In this document: positions 8,684 through 20,238 of the stretch, one piece after another
Layout: each line of letters opens with the position of its first letter
Numbering within the stretch: the stretch's first letter is position 1
From: Thermincola carboxydiphila
GTDB lineage: Bacteria; Bacillota; Thermincolia; Thermincolales; UBA2595
Length of the DNA: 64,000 bases
Assembly: GCA_016841725.1 (NCBI GenBank)
Contig: JAENYP010000001.1
Span: 422,440-486,439 of the forward strand
Direction: 5' to 3'
Translations under genes and position numbers: made by a program
The notes under the pieces: generated by a model
What the model was told of the DNA's origin: nothing
What the model saw: the letters and a program-made list of their open reading frames with translations, nothing else
Databases searched by the model: none

Positions 8684-9405
8684 TTCAAACCCTCCTCCAT
8701 TTCATCAACAATTCTTTTAGCTGCCTCCACTGGGTCAGCAGCCCCTGTTATCGGCCTGCCAACCACCAGATAACTGGCGCCTGCCTTAACTGCCTCTGCC
8801 GGTGTCATTACCCGTTTCTGGTCATTCACGGCTGCCCACACAGGACGCACTCCCGGAGTAATAATCACAAAATCCGGACCGCAGGCTTCCCTGATAGCGG
8901 TTATTTCTTTGGGAGAAGCGACTACGCCGTTCAGTCCTGAACCCTGTGCCAGCCTGGCCCAGCGGACAACCTGGGCGGCCACGGTTCCGGAAACGCCCAT
9001 TTCATCGTTCAGGATATCCTGATTAATGCTGGTCAAAACGGTGACCCCGATTACCAGCGGCTTGGGGTCACCTGATTTAGCGCTCTCCGCTGCGGTAAAC
9101 TCTACGGCCTTTTGCATCATTTCTGAGCCCCCGGCTATATGTACATTATACATAAATACTTTCATCCGGGTCAGCACAGCCCCTGCCTTTCCCACCGTAT
9201 TAGGAATATCATGCAGCTTCAGGTCCAGAAAGACCCTGCCGCCAAGGCTGTGAATTCTCCTGACAACCTCCGGCCCTGCACTGTTAAACAACTGCATCCC
9301 AATCTTGAATACCCCGACATGGTCCTGGAGCATTGCCACAAGTTTTTCAGCCTCTTTTACAGTATCAACATCCAGAGCTATAATCAGCCTGTCTTTTGCA
9401 GACAT
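8677..9405 (-). CDS. pyrF: Orotidine 5'-phosphate decarboxylase
   Basis: Final step to UMP. The 242-residue protein starts MSAKDRLIIALDVD and has the catalytic FLDLKLHDIPNTV, GVVASPKEI, and the phosphate-binding end YLVVGRPITGAADPVEAA. The ATG at 9405 is preceded by GGAGGTG at good spacing; the frame is open 45 nt further up but has no matching site. Lies between pyrD and pyrE. Confidence 0.96.
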   Translation of the reverse strand: MSAKDRLIIALDVDTVKEAEKLVAMLQDHVGVFKIGMQLFNSAGPEVVRRIHSLGGRVFLDLKLHDIPNTVGKAGAVLTRMKVFMYNVHIAGGSEMMQKAVEFTAAESAKSGDPKPLVIGVTVLTSINQDILNDEMGVSGTVAAQVVRWARLAQGSGLNGVVASPKEITAIREACGPDFVIITPGVRPVWAAVNDQKRVMTPAEAVKAGASYLVVGRPITGAADPVEAAKRIVDEMEEGLNC

Positions 9406-9421
9406 ATCGTACACCTCCAAA

Positions 9422-10429
9422 TTATTTCCAGGCAGCCCCCACCAGGTCATTTACATCTGTTACCCCATTGTCTTTCATATATTGTTCGATTCCTGCAATG
9501 ATGTCCATGGCTGCCCCGGGGTTAACAAAGTTGGCGGTCCCTACGGCTACCGCAGCGGCCCCCGCCAGAATGAATTCGATGGCATCCTCTGCATTCATGA
9601 TGCCACCCATTCCCAGTATGGGCAGCCTGACTGCACGGGCTGTCTGCCAGACCATACGGACAGCCACCGGCCTGATTGCCGGACCTGACAGTCCGCCCAT
9701 GGTATTTCCGAGAAAGGGTTTCCTGGTTCTGATATCTATTTTCATGCCCAGCAGGGTATTGATCAAAGCCAGGGCATCTGCCCCCGCTTCGGCAACTCTC
9801 CCGGCTATTTCGACTATGTCTGTCACATTGGGTGACAGCTTGGCAATCAGGGGAAGTTTGGTGTTTTCCCTGACCACCCGGATTACCTCTGCAGCCATAA
9901 GACAGTCAGTACCAAAAACCATCCCGCCCTGCTTCACATTGGGGCAGGAAATATTGACCTCCAGGGCAGATACGCCCTGGGCCCCGGACAGCCGCCGGGT
10001 AACCTCTGCATAATCATCCAGTGAATTACCGGCAATATTAACAATGACCGGTGTATCGTAATTCCTGAGATATGGCAGGTCTTCCGCGATAAAGTGATCC
10101 ACCCCGGGGTTCTGCAGGCCTATACAGTTAAGGATGCCGGCAGGGGTCTCGGCAATCCTGGGGGTCGGGTTGCCCTTCCGGGGTTCCAGGGTAGTGCCTT
10201 TTACAGTAATAGCGCCAAGCCTGTTAAGGTCAACATATGGCGCATATTCCGGACCAAATCCAAAGGTACCGGAAGCTGTTGTTACCGGGTTTTTCATCTG
10301 CAGCCCACCCAGGTTAACACCCAGGTTAACAGCAGGTTTAACAGCAGGTTTAACAGCAAGGTTATCTGCCGGGTTATCTGTCAGATTATCTGCCGGTTTA
10401 TCTGTCAGATTATCTGCCGGTTTAGTCAT
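9422..10429 (-). CDS. pyrD: Dihydroorotate dehydrogenase B, catalytic subunit, with repeated N-terminal extension
   Basis: Class 1B FMN enzyme that oxidises dihydroorotate and passes electrons to PyrK and then NAD. The catalytic cysteine is visible in [15 protein letters not shown], and the core start is [21 protein letters not shown]. The first 40 or so residues are ten four-residue units ([28 protein letters not shown]), encoded by a 12-bp tandem repeat (10308-10425). Typical relatives begin close to the VNLGG motif, so the extension looks like in-frame repeat expansion. The ATG at 10429 overlaps the pyrK stop as ATGACTAA. Confidence 0.95.
   Translation of the reverse strand: MTKPADNLTDKPADNLTDNPADNLAVKPAVKPAVNLGVNLGGLQMKNPVTTASGTFGFGPEYAPYVDLNRLGAITVKGTTLEPRKGNPTPRIAETPAGILNCIGLQNPGVDHFIAEDLPYLRNYDTPVIVNIAGNSLDDYAEVTRRLSGAQGVSALEVNISCPNVKQGGMVFGTDCLMAAEVIRVVRENTKLPLIAKLSPNVTDIVEIAGRVAEAGADALALINTLLGMKIDIRTRKPFLGNTMGGLSGPAIRPVAVRMVWQTARAVRLPILGMGGIMNAEDAIEFILAGAAAVAVGTANFVNPGAAMDIIAGIEQYMKDNGVTDVNDLVGAAWK
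10308..10425. repeat. 12-bp tandem repeat encoding the pyrD N-terminus
   Basis: About ten consecutive 12-bp units of the type caggtttaacag or ccggtttatctg, each four codons, in frame with pyrD. Unit lengths stay multiples of three, so copy-number change would keep the frame. Confidence 0.85.
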
Positions 10430-11240
10430 CCAGAATCACCTCACTCGCCTCAAAAACCGGGCCATCTACACATACCTTTTTATACTCAAAGCCCTCTGCT
10501 GAATCATCCGGCTCCCTGCCGGCAGCAGCTTTGCTTTTACACACACAGGCCAGACAAGCGCCCACTCCGCAGCCCATATATTCCTCCAGGGAAACCTGAC
10601 CGCTGAGCCCAAACCCTTTGGTCAGGCTGATCAGCCCTTTAAGCATGGGATTGGGGCCGCAGGCAAAGAAATAATCAGGTGTGCCGCCAGATATTTCATC
10701 TTCAGCCAGCCGGGTGACAAAACCTTTGTAACCAAGACTGCCGTCATCTGTAGCTATCTTCACTTTTACACCAAGTAACTCCAACTGTTCCCTTCCGATG
10801 ATAAAATCTGCAGACCGTGCTCCCAGCAGTACAGTCTGTTGAATTCCATAATGTTTCAGGCTGTGGATGAGGGGAAACAAGGGAGCCACCCCGATACCTC
10901 CACCCACTACCAGCGCCTTTTTAATCCCATCAGGTACAGTAAACCCTTTTCCCAGAGGCCCCATAACATCTATCTCGTCACCGGGGGCCATCTCCGCCAG
11001 CAGGCGGGTCCCTGTGCCAACGACCTGGTAAAGAAGACTTATGGTTCCTTTGCCATAATCAATCCCATGAAGGCTGATGGGCCTTCTCAGCAGCGGGTCC
11101 AGACCGCTGCTGCAGCGGACATGGACAAACTGCCCGGGCTTGGCCAGTTTTGTTAATTGAGGGACATATACCCTCATAAGAAAATGCTCCGGCCCAACTT
11201 TCGTATTGACAACAACTTCACCTAAACCAGAATAAGACAT
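10422..11240 (-). CDS. pyrK: Dihydroorotate dehydrogenase electron transfer subunit
   Basis: FAD and [2Fe-2S] subunit that links PyrD to NAD. The 272-residue protein has [12 protein letters not shown] (FAD binding), [14 protein letters not shown] (NAD binding), and the cluster cysteines in [16 protein letters not shown] plus the later VCVDGPVF. The start is ATG 11240 behind GAGGTGAG. It is translationally coupled to pyrD by an 8-nt overlap. Confidence 0.95.
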   Translation of the reverse strand: MSYSGLGEVVVNTKVGPEHFLMRVYVPQLTKLAKPGQFVHVRCSSGLDPLLRRPISLHGIDYGKGTISLLYQVVGTGTRLLAEMAPGDEIDVMGPLGKGFTVPDGIKKALVVGGGIGVAPLFPLIHSLKHYGIQQTVLLGARSADFIIGREQLELLGVKVKIATDDGSLGYKGFVTRLAEDEISGGTPDYFFACGPNPMLKGLISLTKGFGLSGQVSLEEYMGCGVGACLACVCKSKAAAGREPDDSAEGFEYKKVCVDGPVFEASEVILDD

Positions 11241-11269
11241 GCTTGTGAACTCACCTCACATATTGGTAG

Positions 11270-12385
11270 TCAACGGCCTGCCACGTAATCAGCGACCAGG
11301 CCAAGGGCTGCGTGGAAATCCCGTCTCCCCAGGCCCACCCTGAAGTGGTTGCCGCCGAAATCAAAAACCGACCCGGGAAGTATCATGACATTTTTGCTGC
11401 GGACAATTTCTTCACAAAACCCCTCTGCCGGCATGCGCCGCTCCAGCAGTGGGAAGGCCACTGAACCTCCCATAGGTGGTATCCAGGTAAACAGGTCCGG
11501 ATACCTGGTAAAAAACTCTTCCGCAACAGCCTTATTTCTACTAATGATCTCCATATTCCTGGCAATGATCTTATCTTTTGCCTCCAGCGCCATAATGGCC
11601 AGGACCTCTGAGGGTGCACTGCCACAGATGGTAGTATAATCCTTGAAAGAGGCAAACCTTTTCAGAAGCGCCCGGTCACGGGTTGCCAGCCAGCCTGTTC
11701 TTAGTCCGGGAACCCCGAAAGCCTTGGAGAGTCCTGACAGGGTAATCCCTTTTTCATAACGGGCAGCCACTGCATCAAGGCGCCCGGTAATGTCAAACTC
11801 CAATAACCGGTACATCTCATCGGAAAATATGTATATCCCTCTACTGCGTGCCAATGCAATAATCCGGTCATATTCTGCCCTTGTGGGCAGATAACCGGTA
11901 GGATTGTGCGGGAAATTAACAATAATTAGCCGGGTTTCCGGCCGGAAATCCTTTTCCAGGGCATCAAGGTCCAGATGCCATGAACCGCCTCCGGGTTGAA
12001 GGCCCCACCGGGTCACCGTGCAGCCCAGGGATTCCGGGATCTCATAAAGGGACTGGTAAGCGGGGTGAATCACAATCACATGGTCACCCTTATCCAGAAG
12101 GGTGTTCAAGGCAATAAAAATCCCCTCTTCCGGAGCGGCTGTCAGGATATCATCAGCAGAGATGCCCGGGTAAAGTCTTGCTATAGCTTCGCGCAGATCA
12201 GGATGCCCCGCTGATTCCGTATATCCAAGACCCAGGTTTTTCCACAACCGTAAGCTGTGAGCATCGGCCATTGCCAGCAGTTCAGCCATGGTCAGGCTCT
12301 CACAGTCAGATGCACTCAACAGAAAACGCACACTGAACTCGTATTTGGCAAAAAACCTTTCTAACTTAAATTCCGGCAGCTTCAA
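11270..12385 (-). CDS. PLP-dependent class I/II aminotransferase inside the pyr operon
   Basis: A 371-residue fold type I aminotransferase of unknown substrate. It has NFPHNPTGYLPT, the FSDEMYRLLEFD aspartate motif, the PLP lysine in LSGLSKAFGVPGLRTGWLA, and the C-terminal HFRVGLGRRDF arginine region. I choose the TTG at 12385, with GGAAGGGG about 8 nt upstream and only 1 nt after the phosphoesterase stop; the frame runs further up but then overlaps that gene. It sits between the phosphoesterase and pyrK, so it is probably co-transcribed with pyrimidine genes, although no pyrimidine step needs it. Confidence 0.85.
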   Translation of the reverse strand: MKLPEFKLERFFAKYEFSVRFLLSASDCESLTMAELLAMADAHSLRLWKNLGLGYTESAGHPDLREAIARLYPGISADDILTAAPEEGIFIALNTLLDKGDHVIVIHPAYQSLYEIPESLGCTVTRWGLQPGGGSWHLDLDALEKDFRPETRLIIVNFPHNPTGYLPTRAEYDRIIALARSRGIYIFSDEMYRLLEFDITGRLDAVAARYEKGITLSGLSKAFGVPGLRTGWLATRDRALLKRFASFKDYTTICGSAPSEVLAIMALEAKDKIIARNMEIISRNKAVAEEFFTRYPDLFTWIPPMGGSVAFPLLERRMPAEGFCEEIVRSKNVMILPGSVFDFGGNHFRVGLGRRDFHAALGLVADYVAGR

Positions 12386-12386
12386 A

Positions 12387-13322
12387 TCAACATCCCCTTC
12401 CGTAAATGATTTTCCGCTCCTGGTTTCTGTCAGCAGGCAGCAGAGTAACCAGCACAATTTCCGGTTTAATATTTAATCTTATGGGCAGATCGCTCTCCCC
12501 GAGTCCCGGGTTGATTATCATCGTGGAAGGGCCTGATTGGTACCTGCCATAATTCCATCGGGGGAATAACCCCTGGCCAGGCGTAAAAACAGCGCCAACC
12601 AGCGGGAACCTCACCTGTCCCCCGTGAGTGTGCCCGGCCAGCACCACATCAACCTTTGCGGCAGCTGCCTCAGGGAAGATATTGGGCGAATGGGCCAGCA
12701 ATACCCGCGGCGCCGGCGATGCTCCCGGCTCTTCCCCGGCTGCCTTTAAGGCCTCATCAAGCCTGTCCCTTCCGGTATGCGGGTCATCTACACCCAGTAC
12801 CCAGAGGTAACCTTCATCTTTTCCGATCCTTTCAGCCTTGTTATCCAATATCCGGACTCCCAGTTGCACAAGCTTTTCCCTCTGCCGAAAACCTGTGGTC
12901 CACTCGTGATTGCCGGGAACAAAATATACCTGCTTGTCCGGCAGCTGTTCAATGAGTTCCACTGCCGGACCAAAGTCAGGGTTGAATTTATTTACCAGGT
13001 CACCGGTAATGGCAATCATATCAAACTGCTGTTGTCTGATAAGGTACAGCAGTTTTTGCTGCGCTTTCCCAAACCGTTTTCCGTGCAGGTCACTGAGGTG
13101 AAGCACAGTGAATCCGGCAAGACCTTCAGGCAGGTTTGCCAGGCAGATACTGTACTTCTTTACCTTTAAGGCATACCGTTCCCTGTACCATACAAAAAAC
13201 AAAATTATTATTACCGTAATCAGAATAATACTATACCAGAATATCAGCAACAGCAAGCACCTATCTTCCCCTGAAAGTCCGAGACAATCTGTTATGCAGC
13301 AGTGGCCAGTGGTTATTACCAC
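12387..13322 (-). CDS. Membrane-anchored metallophosphoesterase (YkuE-like) inside the pyr operon
   Basis: Calcineurin-type phosphoesterase with one N-terminal membrane helix (about residues 24-45, LLLIFWYSIILITVIIILFFVW). Metal motifs: HLSDLHG, ITGDLVNK, PGNHEW, LLAHSP and AGHTHGGQ. The length and anchor resemble YkuE/YaeI, implicated in removing lipid-linked phosphate, though the substrate cannot be read from sequence. Start uncertain: GTG 13322 (used here) or TTG 13256 after GGGGAAGATAGG. It lies 25 bp after carB and its stop abuts the aminotransferase start. Confidence 0.85.
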   Translation of the reverse strand: MVITTGHCCITDCLGLSGEDRCLLLLIFWYSIILITVIIILFFVWYRERYALKVKKYSICLANLPEGLAGFTVLHLSDLHGKRFGKAQQKLLYLIRQQQFDMIAITGDLVNKFNPDFGPAVELIEQLPDKQVYFVPGNHEWTTGFRQREKLVQLGVRILDNKAERIGKDEGYLWVLGVDDPHTGRDRLDEALKAAGEEPGASPAPRVLLAHSPNIFPEAAAAKVDVVLAGHTHGGQVRFPLVGAVFTPGQGLFPRWNYGRYQSGPSTMIINPGLGESDLPIRLNIKPEIVLVTLLPADRNQERKIIYGRGC

Positions 13323-13347
13323 CAGCCACCCCAGAGGCCAGAACCCC

Positions 13348-16300
13348 TTAACTCAGATACTCCTGCAGTGGAATCACAGTAAAATCTTTCCCCTGCTCCA
13401 GTGACTGCAGCACACTAAGGATAACAGTTGTGGTATCAAGTGAAGTCAGGCATGGAATAGCATGTTCAACTGCCGCCCTTCTTATGCGGAAGCCGTCCCG
13501 CTCCGGCATTTTACCCCTGGTAAGGGTATTAATCACCAGATCGATTTTACCCTGTCTGATAATGTCAATAATATTGGGGGAACCTTCTCTTATCTTGTTT
13601 ACCCTGTCCACAGGCAGGCCGGCTTCACTGATGACTTTAGCCGTGCCACAGGTAGCCACCAGCCTGAAACCCAGGTCAACAAACCCCTTCAGGATGGGTA
13701 TTACTTCATCCTTGTCCTTATCAGCAACTGTTGCCAGAATAGTACCCTCCCTGGGGATATCCAGTCCGGCTGCTGCCAGGGCCTTGTACATGGCCATGGA
13801 GAAGTCGGTATCAAACCCCATCACCTCTCCGGTTGATTTCATCTCCGGCCCGAGGGATGTGTCTACCTGGAGCAGTTTGGCAAAAGAGAATACCGGGGCC
13901 TTAACAGCTATATAGTCAGGGGCGGGGTACAGCCCGTTTTGATAACCCAATTCCTTCAGGGTTTTGCCAAGGATCATTTTGGTGGCCACATTTACCATCG
14001 GCACACCGGTTATTTTGCTAAGGTAGGGCACTGTCCGGCTGGACCGCGGGTTAACCTCAATGACATACAACTGTTCATCATGGAGTACATACTGGATATT
14101 GATGAGCCCTTTGACATGAAGCGCTCTTGCCAGTCTGGTAGTATAATCAACCAGGTCGGCAGCCTGCTTCCTGTTCAGGCTTCTTGCAGGGTAAACAGCG
14201 ATACTGTCTCCGGAGTGGACCCCGGCTCTCTCGATATGCTCCATAATCCCCGGGATCAATACATCTTCTCCGTCTGATATGGCATCTACCTCAATTTCCT
14301 TGCCTATCATATACTTGTCGACAAGTACCGGGTGCCTCGGTGACACATTAACCGCTGAGGTCATATACTCCAGAAGTTCATCCTGGTTATAGACTATTTC
14401 CATGGCCCGTCCTCCCAGTACATATGACGGCCGTACCAGGACGGGAAAACCTATTTCTTCTGCAATCTCCTGGGCGCCTTCCACCGATGTGGCCGTCCTG
14501 CCCGGAGGTTTGGGAATATCAAGCTCCATCAGCAAATGGTCGAACTTGTCACGGTCTTCGGCCATATCGATATATTTAACAGGTGTGCCTAGTATCTTTA
14601 TCCCCGCTTCTGCCAGAGGCTCCGCAAGGTTGATGGCAGTCTGCCCGCCAAACTGGACAACTACACCCTCCGGTTTTTCCAGTTCAATGATATTTAAGAC
14701 ATCCTCCGGAATGAGTGGTTCGAAATAGAGCCGGTCAGAGGTATCAAAATCAGTACTCACAGTCTCAGGGTTGTTATTGATGATAATGGTTTCGATACCC
14801 TCTTCCCTCAGGGACCAGACCGAATGGACAGAACAGTAGTCAAACTCAATGCCCTGGCCGATACGGATGGGCCCAGACCCCAGGACAACAGCCTTGCGGC
14901 GTTCGGTAGGAATGGCCTCGTTTTCCTCCTCATATGTCGAATAATAGTATGGCGTTACAGCCTCAAACTCTGCGGCACAGGTGTCTACCATTTTATAAAC
15001 CGGCTGTAATCCATAATTCTTCCTGACCTCCCGAATCTCCTGTTCATCCAGACCTGTCAGCTGAGATATATATATGTCGGGAATACCCAGGCGCTTTGCC
15101 CTTTTCATCACATCTGCGGTCAGGAAACTGCTTCCCCTGGCCTTAACGCCCTCAGTGAGTTCAGTCTCAAAATCGACAATGTTCTTTATTTTTTCCAGGA
15201 ACCAGATATCTATTTTTGAAATTTCGTTCAGAGACTCAATACTCATGCCACGGCGTAAACCCTCCGCCACGGCAAAAATCCTCTCATCATCAGCAATTCT
15301 AATCTTTTTCTCCAGCGCTTCCTGTGGCATCCTGTCTATCCCCTTCAGGGAAAGGCCGAAGACTCCAATTTCCAGTGAACGGATGGCTTTCATCAGACCT
15401 GCCTCAAAGGTCCGGTCAATTGCCATAACCTCACCGGTTGCCTTCATCTGGGTCCCCAGATAGCGGTCGGCTAAAGCAAACTTATCAAAAGGCCAGCGTG
15501 GTATCTTGACAACAATGTAGTCAAGGGCAGGCTCAAAGGCGGCATAAGTCTTTCCGGTAACTGCATTGCGGATTTCATCAAGAGTGAATCCTATGGCAAT
15601 TTTTGAAGCTACCTTGGCAATCGGAAATCCCGTGGCTTTGGAAGCCAGGGCGCTGGACCTGGATACCCTGGGGTTCACTTCAATAATTACATATTCAAAG
15701 CTGTTGGGATTTAAAGCAAGCTGGACATTACAGCCACCCTCAATACCCAGGGCCCTGATTATCTTCAATGATGCCGTCCTTAACATCTGGTATTCTTTAT
15801 CGGCCAGGGTCTGGGATGGGGCCACAACGATACTGTCCCCGGTATGAATCCCAACTGCATCAACATTTTCCATATTACAGATAGTAATACAGTTATCATT
15901 GCTGTCCCTGATAACCTCATATTCTATTTCTTTCCAACCGGCCACACTGCGTTCAATCAGGCACTGCTTGATCATGCTGAGCTTCAGCCCTTTTGTAGCA
16001 ATGGCTCTGAGTTCTTCAACATCATTGGCAATTCCGCCCCCGGTACCCCCGAGGGTATAGGCGGGACGTACGATTAGCGGGTAACCGGTTTCTTCAGCAA
16101 AAGCCACCGCATCATCAACATTATCCACAATAGTACTGTCGGGAATCGGTTCCCCGATTTCCTGCATCATGGCCTTAAACAGCTCACGGTCTTCTGCCTT
16201 CTTGATAGTTTCCAGGGGAGTACCCAGGAGCACTACCCCTTCCTCTGCAAGAACACCCTGTTCCGCAAGTTCAACCGCAATGTTCAGGCCCACCTGCCCA

Positions 16301-16572
16301 CCAAGGGTAGGGAGCAGCCCATCAGGCTTTTCTTTCCTGATAATCCTGGCCACAAACTCAGGTGTGAGGGGTTCAATATATACCCTGTCAGCAATATTTG
16401 CATCTGTCATAATGGTAGCCGGGTTGCTGTTTACCAGCACCACTTCCCTGCCTTCTTCCCGCAGGGCCTGACAGGCCTGAGTCCCGGCATAGTCAAACTC
16501 AGCCGCCTGGCCGATAATAATTGGCCCTGAACCGATAACCATTACTTTTTTAATTCCTTCTCTAATGGGCAT
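13348..16572 (-). CDS. carB: Carbamoyl-phosphate synthase large subunit
   Basis: Makes carbamoyl phosphate from glutamine-derived ammonia, bicarbonate and two ATP. At 1074 residues it is full length. It begins [20 protein letters not shown] and carries two ATP-grasp halves (second half from about residue 555, [20 protein letters not shown]) and the C-terminal MGS-like regulatory domain ([16 protein letters not shown]). The ATG at 16572 follows GGAGAGGAG; the 15 codons upstream in frame overlap carA. Gap to carA is 4 nt. Confidence 0.97.
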   Translation of the reverse strand: MPIREGIKKVMVIGSGPIIIGQAAEFDYAGTQACQALREEGREVVLVNSNPATIMTDANIADRVYIEPLTPEFVARIIRKEKPDGLLPTLGGQVGLNIAVELAEQGVLAEEGVVLLGTPLETIKKAEDRELFKAMMQEIGEPIPDSTIVDNVDDAVAFAEETGYPLIVRPAYTLGGTGGGIANDVEELRAIATKGLKLSMIKQCLIERSVAGWKEIEYEVIRDSNDNCITICNMENVDAVGIHTGDSIVVAPSQTLADKEYQMLRTASLKIIRALGIEGGCNVQLALNPNSFEYVIIEVNPRVSRSSALASKATGFPIAKVASKIAIGFTLDEIRNAVTGKTYAAFEPALDYIVVKIPRWPFDKFALADRYLGTQMKATGEVMAIDRTFEAGLMKAIRSLEIGVFGLSLKGIDRMPQEALEKKIRIADDERIFAVAEGLRRGMSIESLNEISKIDIWFLEKIKNIVDFETELTEGVKARGSSFLTADVMKRAKRLGIPDIYISQLTGLDEQEIREVRKNYGLQPVYKMVDTCAAEFEAVTPYYYSTYEEENEAIPTERRKAVVLGSGPIRIGQGIEFDYCSVHSVWSLREEGIETIIINNNPETVSTDFDTSDRLYFEPLIPEDVLNIIELEKPEGVVVQFGGQTAINLAEPLAEAGIKILGTPVKYIDMAEDRDKFDHLLMELDIPKPPGRTATSVEGAQEIAEEIGFPVLVRPSYVLGGRAMEIVYNQDELLEYMTSAVNVSPRHPVLVDKYMIGKEIEVDAISDGEDVLIPGIMEHIERAGVHSGDSIAVYPARSLNRKQAADLVDYTTRLARALHVKGLINIQYVLHDEQLYVIEVNPRSSRTVPYLSKITGVPMVNVATKMILGKTLKELGYQNGLYPAPDYIAVKAPVFSFAKLLQVDTSLGPEMKSTGEVMGFDTDFSMAMYKALAAAGLDIPREGTILATVADKDKDEVIPILKGFVDLGFRLVATCGTAKVISEAGLPVDRVNKIREGSPNIIDIIRQGKIDLVINTLTRGKMPERDGFRIRRAAVEHAIPCLTSLDTTTVILSVLQSLEQGKDFTVIPLQEYLS

Positions 16573-16576
16573 AGTT

Positions 16577-17659
16577 CTATCTCCTCTCCTGCTTAATGAG
16601 CTGCATAAACTGGCCAAACAGGTATTCGGAATCCCACGGTCCCGGTGCGGCCTCAGGATGGTACTGGACTGAAAACACCGGAAGGGATTTGTGCTTCAGG
16701 CCTTCCACCGTATCGTCATTAAGGTTAATGTGGGATACCTCAACCTCATTCTTGGAGACTGAATCCGCGGCCACGGCAAAGCCGTGGTTCTGTGAGGTAA
16801 TGTGCACCTTTCCGGTAGCCAGATCCTTTACCGGATGGTTAGCCCCCCTATGCCCAAACTTCAGCTTATAGGTCCTGCCTCCGAGGGCCAGGGCAATCAC
16901 CTGGTGGCCCAGGCAGATACCGAACATGGGTATTTTACCGATCAGCTTCCTGACTGTATCAATGGCAAAAGGTACATTTTCCGGATCCCCAGGCCCGTTG
17001 GACAGCATAATGCCATCAGGGTTAAGGGCCAGGACTTCATTGGCAGTTGTGGTGGCAGGTACAACAATAACCTCACAGCCCAGGTCATGGAGTGACCTGG
17101 CAATATTCAGTTTGGCCCCAAAGTCCATGAGGACCACACGGTAACCGTCATTTGGCATTGTATAACCTTCTTTGACAGTTACTTTAAGAACATGGTCAGA
17201 ACCCATCAGGTCCGGATGCCCGATAACCCGTTGCTTCATTTCCGCCACATCAATACTGTCACCGGTGGCAATTACCGCTCCCATTGTCCCGTGGTTCCTC
17301 AGCCGCCTGGCAAGCGCCCGGGTGTCTATTTCAGATATACCGGGGATACCGTTTTCCGTAAGGTATTCGGCAACAGTCTTTTCAGACCTCCAGTTGCTGG
17401 GAAGCTCACAAAACTCCCTGACCACAAAACCCAGGACAAAGGGTTTCCTGGACTCAAAATCTTCAGGATTTATCCCGTAATTTCCAATCAGAGGATAAGT
17501 CATGGTAACAATTTGTCCACAGTATGAAGGGTCGGTCAGAATCTCCTGATAACCTGTCATACTGGTATTAAACACTATCTCACCAAAATTCCGGGTTTCC
17601 GCGCCAAACCCCTTACCCTCAAAAACCGTCCCGTCCTCAAGGACCAGTGCTGCCTTCAT
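16577..17659 (-). CDS. carA: Carbamoyl-phosphate synthase small (glutaminase) subunit
   Basis: Glutamine amidotransferase subunit. The 360-residue protein has the class I triad: nucleophile in MFGICLGHQ, and [10 protein letters not shown] near the C-terminus. Start chosen at ATG 17659 ([15 protein letters not shown]), 7 nt after GGGGGG; a TTG two codons earlier would be too close to that site. Followed at once by carB. Confidence 0.96.
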   Translation of the reverse strand: MKAALVLEDGTVFEGKGFGAETRNFGEIVFNTSMTGYQEILTDPSYCGQIVTMTYPLIGNYGINPEDFESRKPFVLGFVVREFCELPSNWRSEKTVAEYLTENGIPGISEIDTRALARRLRNHGTMGAVIATGDSIDVAEMKQRVIGHPDLMGSDHVLKVTVKEGYTMPNDGYRVVLMDFGAKLNIARSLHDLGCEVIVVPATTTANEVLALNPDGIMLSNGPGDPENVPFAIDTVRKLIGKIPMFGICLGHQVIALALGGRTYKLKFGHRGANHPVKDLATGKVHITSQNHGFAVAADSVSKNEVEVSHINLNDDTVEGLKHKSLPVFSVQYHPEAAPGPWDSEYLFGQFMQLIKQERR

Positions 17660-17737
17660 AGCCAATCCCCCCGAAGTATTTTATATGAATGGGTTCAACA
17701 ACCCTGAGGTAACCGTAAAGTGATTTTGTGGAATCGA

Positions 17738-19030
17738 TTATACCATAAGTTTCCGTTTATGCATCACAAGCTGTCCCCCGACTATAGCTGCTGTAGGTAT
17801 GCCAATAAGTTCCCATCCGTCAAATGGCGAGTTCTTTGCCTTGGAGGCAAACCTGTTAACATCCACAGTCTCTTTCAGTTCCGGGTCAACCAGTGTAATA
17901 TCGGCATCTGCACCGATTCCCAAGTGTCCCTTGCCTTCCAGCCCCAGAATACGTGCCGGGTTAACACTCATTTTCATTACCAGTTCTTCCGGGCTCAGAA
18001 CCCCCGGTCTGACCAGGCCGCTGAAGGCCAGGCCCACAGCAGTCTCCAGTCCCACTATGCCAAAGGGCGCATAATTGTACTCCACATCCTTTTCCTCAAC
18101 CGTATGGGGAGCATGGTCTGTTGCAATTACATCTATGGTCCCGTCCCGGAGACCTTCTTTTACGGCTTGCACATCGGCTTCACTGCGCAGTGGCGGGTTA
18201 ACCTTGGTAGCTGTATCAAAGCTGCCCACAATCTCATCAGTCAGGCTGAAATGGTGCGGGGTGGCCTCTGCAGTAACCCGAATCCCCTTCTTTTTGGCCA
18301 TCCTGACCAGTTCAACCGAGCCTGCAGTACTGATATGGGCAATATGGAGCCAGGCACCTGTCAGTTCTGCCAGCATGATATCCCTGGCTGCCATAGCCTC
18401 CTCAGCCAGCCTGGTGATTCCCTTAAGACCGTAAACCGTGGCAAAGTAGCCTTCATGCATAACCCCATCTGCGACAAGGTTCAGGTCCTCACAGTGAGAA
18501 ATAACCGGCATCCCAAACATAGCCGCATACTTCATGGCCAGCCTCATTACCTGGGCATTCATCAGGGGCCTGCCGTCATCAGATATAGCCACAGCCCCGA
18601 CCAGCTTCATATCACCTATCTCGGCAAGCTCCTCACCTTTAGAGCCCTTGGTGATAGCTCCTATGGGATAAACATTTACCGCACCTTCGCCGGCAGCCCT
18701 GGATTTGATGAATTCCACCAGAGCCTGGTTATCAATAACCGGATTTGTATTAGGCATACAGGCCACACCGGTGAAACCTCCCATGGCCGCAGCCCTGGTT
18801 CCGGTGGCAATAGTTTCTTTGGCCTCCAGACCGGGTTCCCGCAAATGGACATGCATGTCAATAAACCCAGGCATCACCAGCTTACCGGCTGCTTCAACCA
18901 CTTCCGCCCCGTCAGTACCAATGTGCTTGTCCACTGCGCTGATTTTCCCATTATCCACCAGAACATCAGCAATCCGGGAAATTCCGTTAACCGGGTCGAT
19001 TACTTTTCCTCCCTTAATTAACAGCTTCAT
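17738..19030 (-). CDS. pyrC: Dihydroorotase
   Basis: Zinc amidohydrolase closing carbamoyl aspartate to dihydroorotate. The 430-residue type I enzyme has the metal motif [10 protein letters not shown], the carboxylated-lysine region, [10 protein letters not shown] and IATDHAPH. The start is ATG 19030 behind GGAGGTAAC and overlaps the pyrB stop by 17 nt. A 433-codon open frame on the opposite strand over the same bases is a shadow. Confidence 0.96.
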   Translation of the reverse strand: MKLLIKGGKVIDPVNGISRIADVLVDNGKISAVDKHIGTDGAEVVEAAGKLVMPGFIDMHVHLREPGLEAKETIATGTRAAAMGGFTGVACMPNTNPVIDNQALVEFIKSRAAGEGAVNVYPIGAITKGSKGEELAEIGDMKLVGAVAISDDGRPLMNAQVMRLAMKYAAMFGMPVISHCEDLNLVADGVMHEGYFATVYGLKGITRLAEEAMAARDIMLAELTGAWLHIAHISTAGSVELVRMAKKKGIRVTAEATPHHFSLTDEIVGSFDTATKVNPPLRSEADVQAVKEGLRDGTIDVIATDHAPHTVEEKDVEYNYAPFGIVGLETAVGLAFSGLVRPGVLSPEELVMKMSVNPARILGLEGKGHLGIGADADITLVDPELKETVDVNRFASKAKNSPFDGWELIGIPTAAIVGGQLVMHKRKLMV

Positions 19031-19955
19031 GGGGGTTACCTCCTCCTGTCAGCAGATACAGCAGAGCCATCCTCACGGCAACTCCGTTGGTGACCTGCTC
19101 ATTTATAACGGCCTGGACACCGTCGGCAACATCAGGAGCAATCTCAATTCCCCTGTTCATGGGGCCTGGATGCATCACCAGGGCATCAGGACATGCCAGC
19201 CTGACTCTCTCCGCAGTTACTCCGTACAGTCGGGAATACTCCCTGATGGTGGGGAATAATCCCTTCTGCTGTCTCTCCAGCTGCATCCGGAGCACCATCA
19301 CCACATCCACATCACACAGTCCCTCTTCAATGGAGGTATAAGGTGTCACACCCAGCTTCTCAATACCAGGCGGCAGCAGCGTAGCCGGAGCTATTACCCG
19401 CACTTCGGCCCCCATCTTGGTAAGTCCCCAAATATTTGACCTGGCAACCCTGCTGAACATAATATCACCTACGATAGCCACTTTAAGCCCCGCAAGCCTG
19501 CCCTTTTTCTCCTTTATTGTAAACATGTCCAGGAGCGCCTGGGTCGGGTGTTCATGAAAACCGTCACCGGCATTGATCACAGATGCCGACAGGTGTTTTG
19601 CCAGGATATGGGGAGCGCCCGAAGCGGAATGCCTGATAATGACTACATCTGCCCCCATTACTTCAAGGGTTTTCCCGGTATCCTTCAGGGTCTCACCCTT
19701 GACCACACTGCTTGTTGAGGTACTGATGTTGATAGTGTCGGCACTCATATACTTCCCGGCAAGTTCAAAAGATGTCCTGGTCCTCGTGCTGGGTTCATAG
19801 AAAAGGTTAATTACGACTTTTCCCCTGAGAGTCGGCACCTTCTTAATCTGCCTGCCAATAATATCCTTCATTGGTTCAGCCGTTTCCAGGATAAGTTCGA
19901 TTTCTTCAACCGACAGTTCCCTTATCCCCAAAAGGTCTTTCCGGTTCAGCCCCAT
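19014..19955 (-). CDS. pyrB: Aspartate carbamoyltransferase catalytic subunit
   Basis: Condenses carbamoyl phosphate with aspartate. The 313-residue protein has the carbamoyl-phosphate loop [25 protein letters not shown] and HPGPMNRG. The start is ATG 19955 behind GGAGG. It is preceded by a PyrR-type attenuator (20239-20333) and palindrome copy P1-1 in its leader. No pyrI was seen. Confidence 0.96.
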   Translation of the reverse strand: MGLNRKDLLGIRELSVEEIELILETAEPMKDIIGRQIKKVPTLRGKVVINLFYEPSTRTRTSFELAGKYMSADTINISTSTSSVVKGETLKDTGKTLEVMGADVVIIRHSASGAPHILAKHLSASVINAGDGFHEHPTQALLDMFTIKEKKGRLAGLKVAIVGDIMFSRVARSNIWGLTKMGAEVRVIAPATLLPPGIEKLGVTPYTSIEEGLCDVDVVMVLRMQLERQQKGLFPTIREYSRLYGVTAERVRLACPDALVMHPGPMNRGIEIAPDVADGVQAVINEQVTNGVAVRMALLYLLTGGGNPHEAVN

Positions 19956-20048
19956 CGCTGTCCCTCCTTTTATATCATTAAATCCTTAAATAATCGCATT
20001 CGGGCTCCATAGGCACCGCTTTGCACTTTGGCATTTTTGGCTTCCCCT

Positions 20049-20226
20049 TTACGAGTTGCTCTGGAAATGACCGTCGCTTATGGTGAGGTGTTGCACAAGT
20101 TTTTCCTTGCACAGGCGTTGTGAGGAATCTTACCGAAGTCTCCGCTGAGCGAAGTCACGGACCGGAGCCACGGATGGCGGAGCCGCCACCATATGCGCCC
20201 CGGTCATTTCCAGAGCTTACTCGTAA
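20049..20226 (-). repeat. Palindromic repeat family P1, copy 1 (in the pyrB leader)
   Basis: A 178-bp imperfect palindrome. Outer arms are ttacgagt-gctctggaaatgacc and its complement, followed inward by a paired tatggtg/caccata step. Read with the pyr operon (minus strand) the 3' arm contains AAGGAAAAACTTGTGCAAC, matching the 3' arm of the other copies. It lies 12 bp beyond the attenuator terminator and about 95 bp before pyrB, so it is transcribed whenever the attenuator is read through. Confidence 0.8.
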
Positions 20227-20238
20227 CGCCCGGGAAAC

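Noticed and set aside
10308..10425. CRISPR array
   Set aside because: Units are 12 bp, contiguous without spacers, and in frame with pyrD; this is a coding tandem repeat.
17720..19021. A 433-codon plus-strand reading frame
   Set aside because: It lies fully antisense to pyrC, has no ribosome binding site and its translation has low complexity typical of shadow frames.
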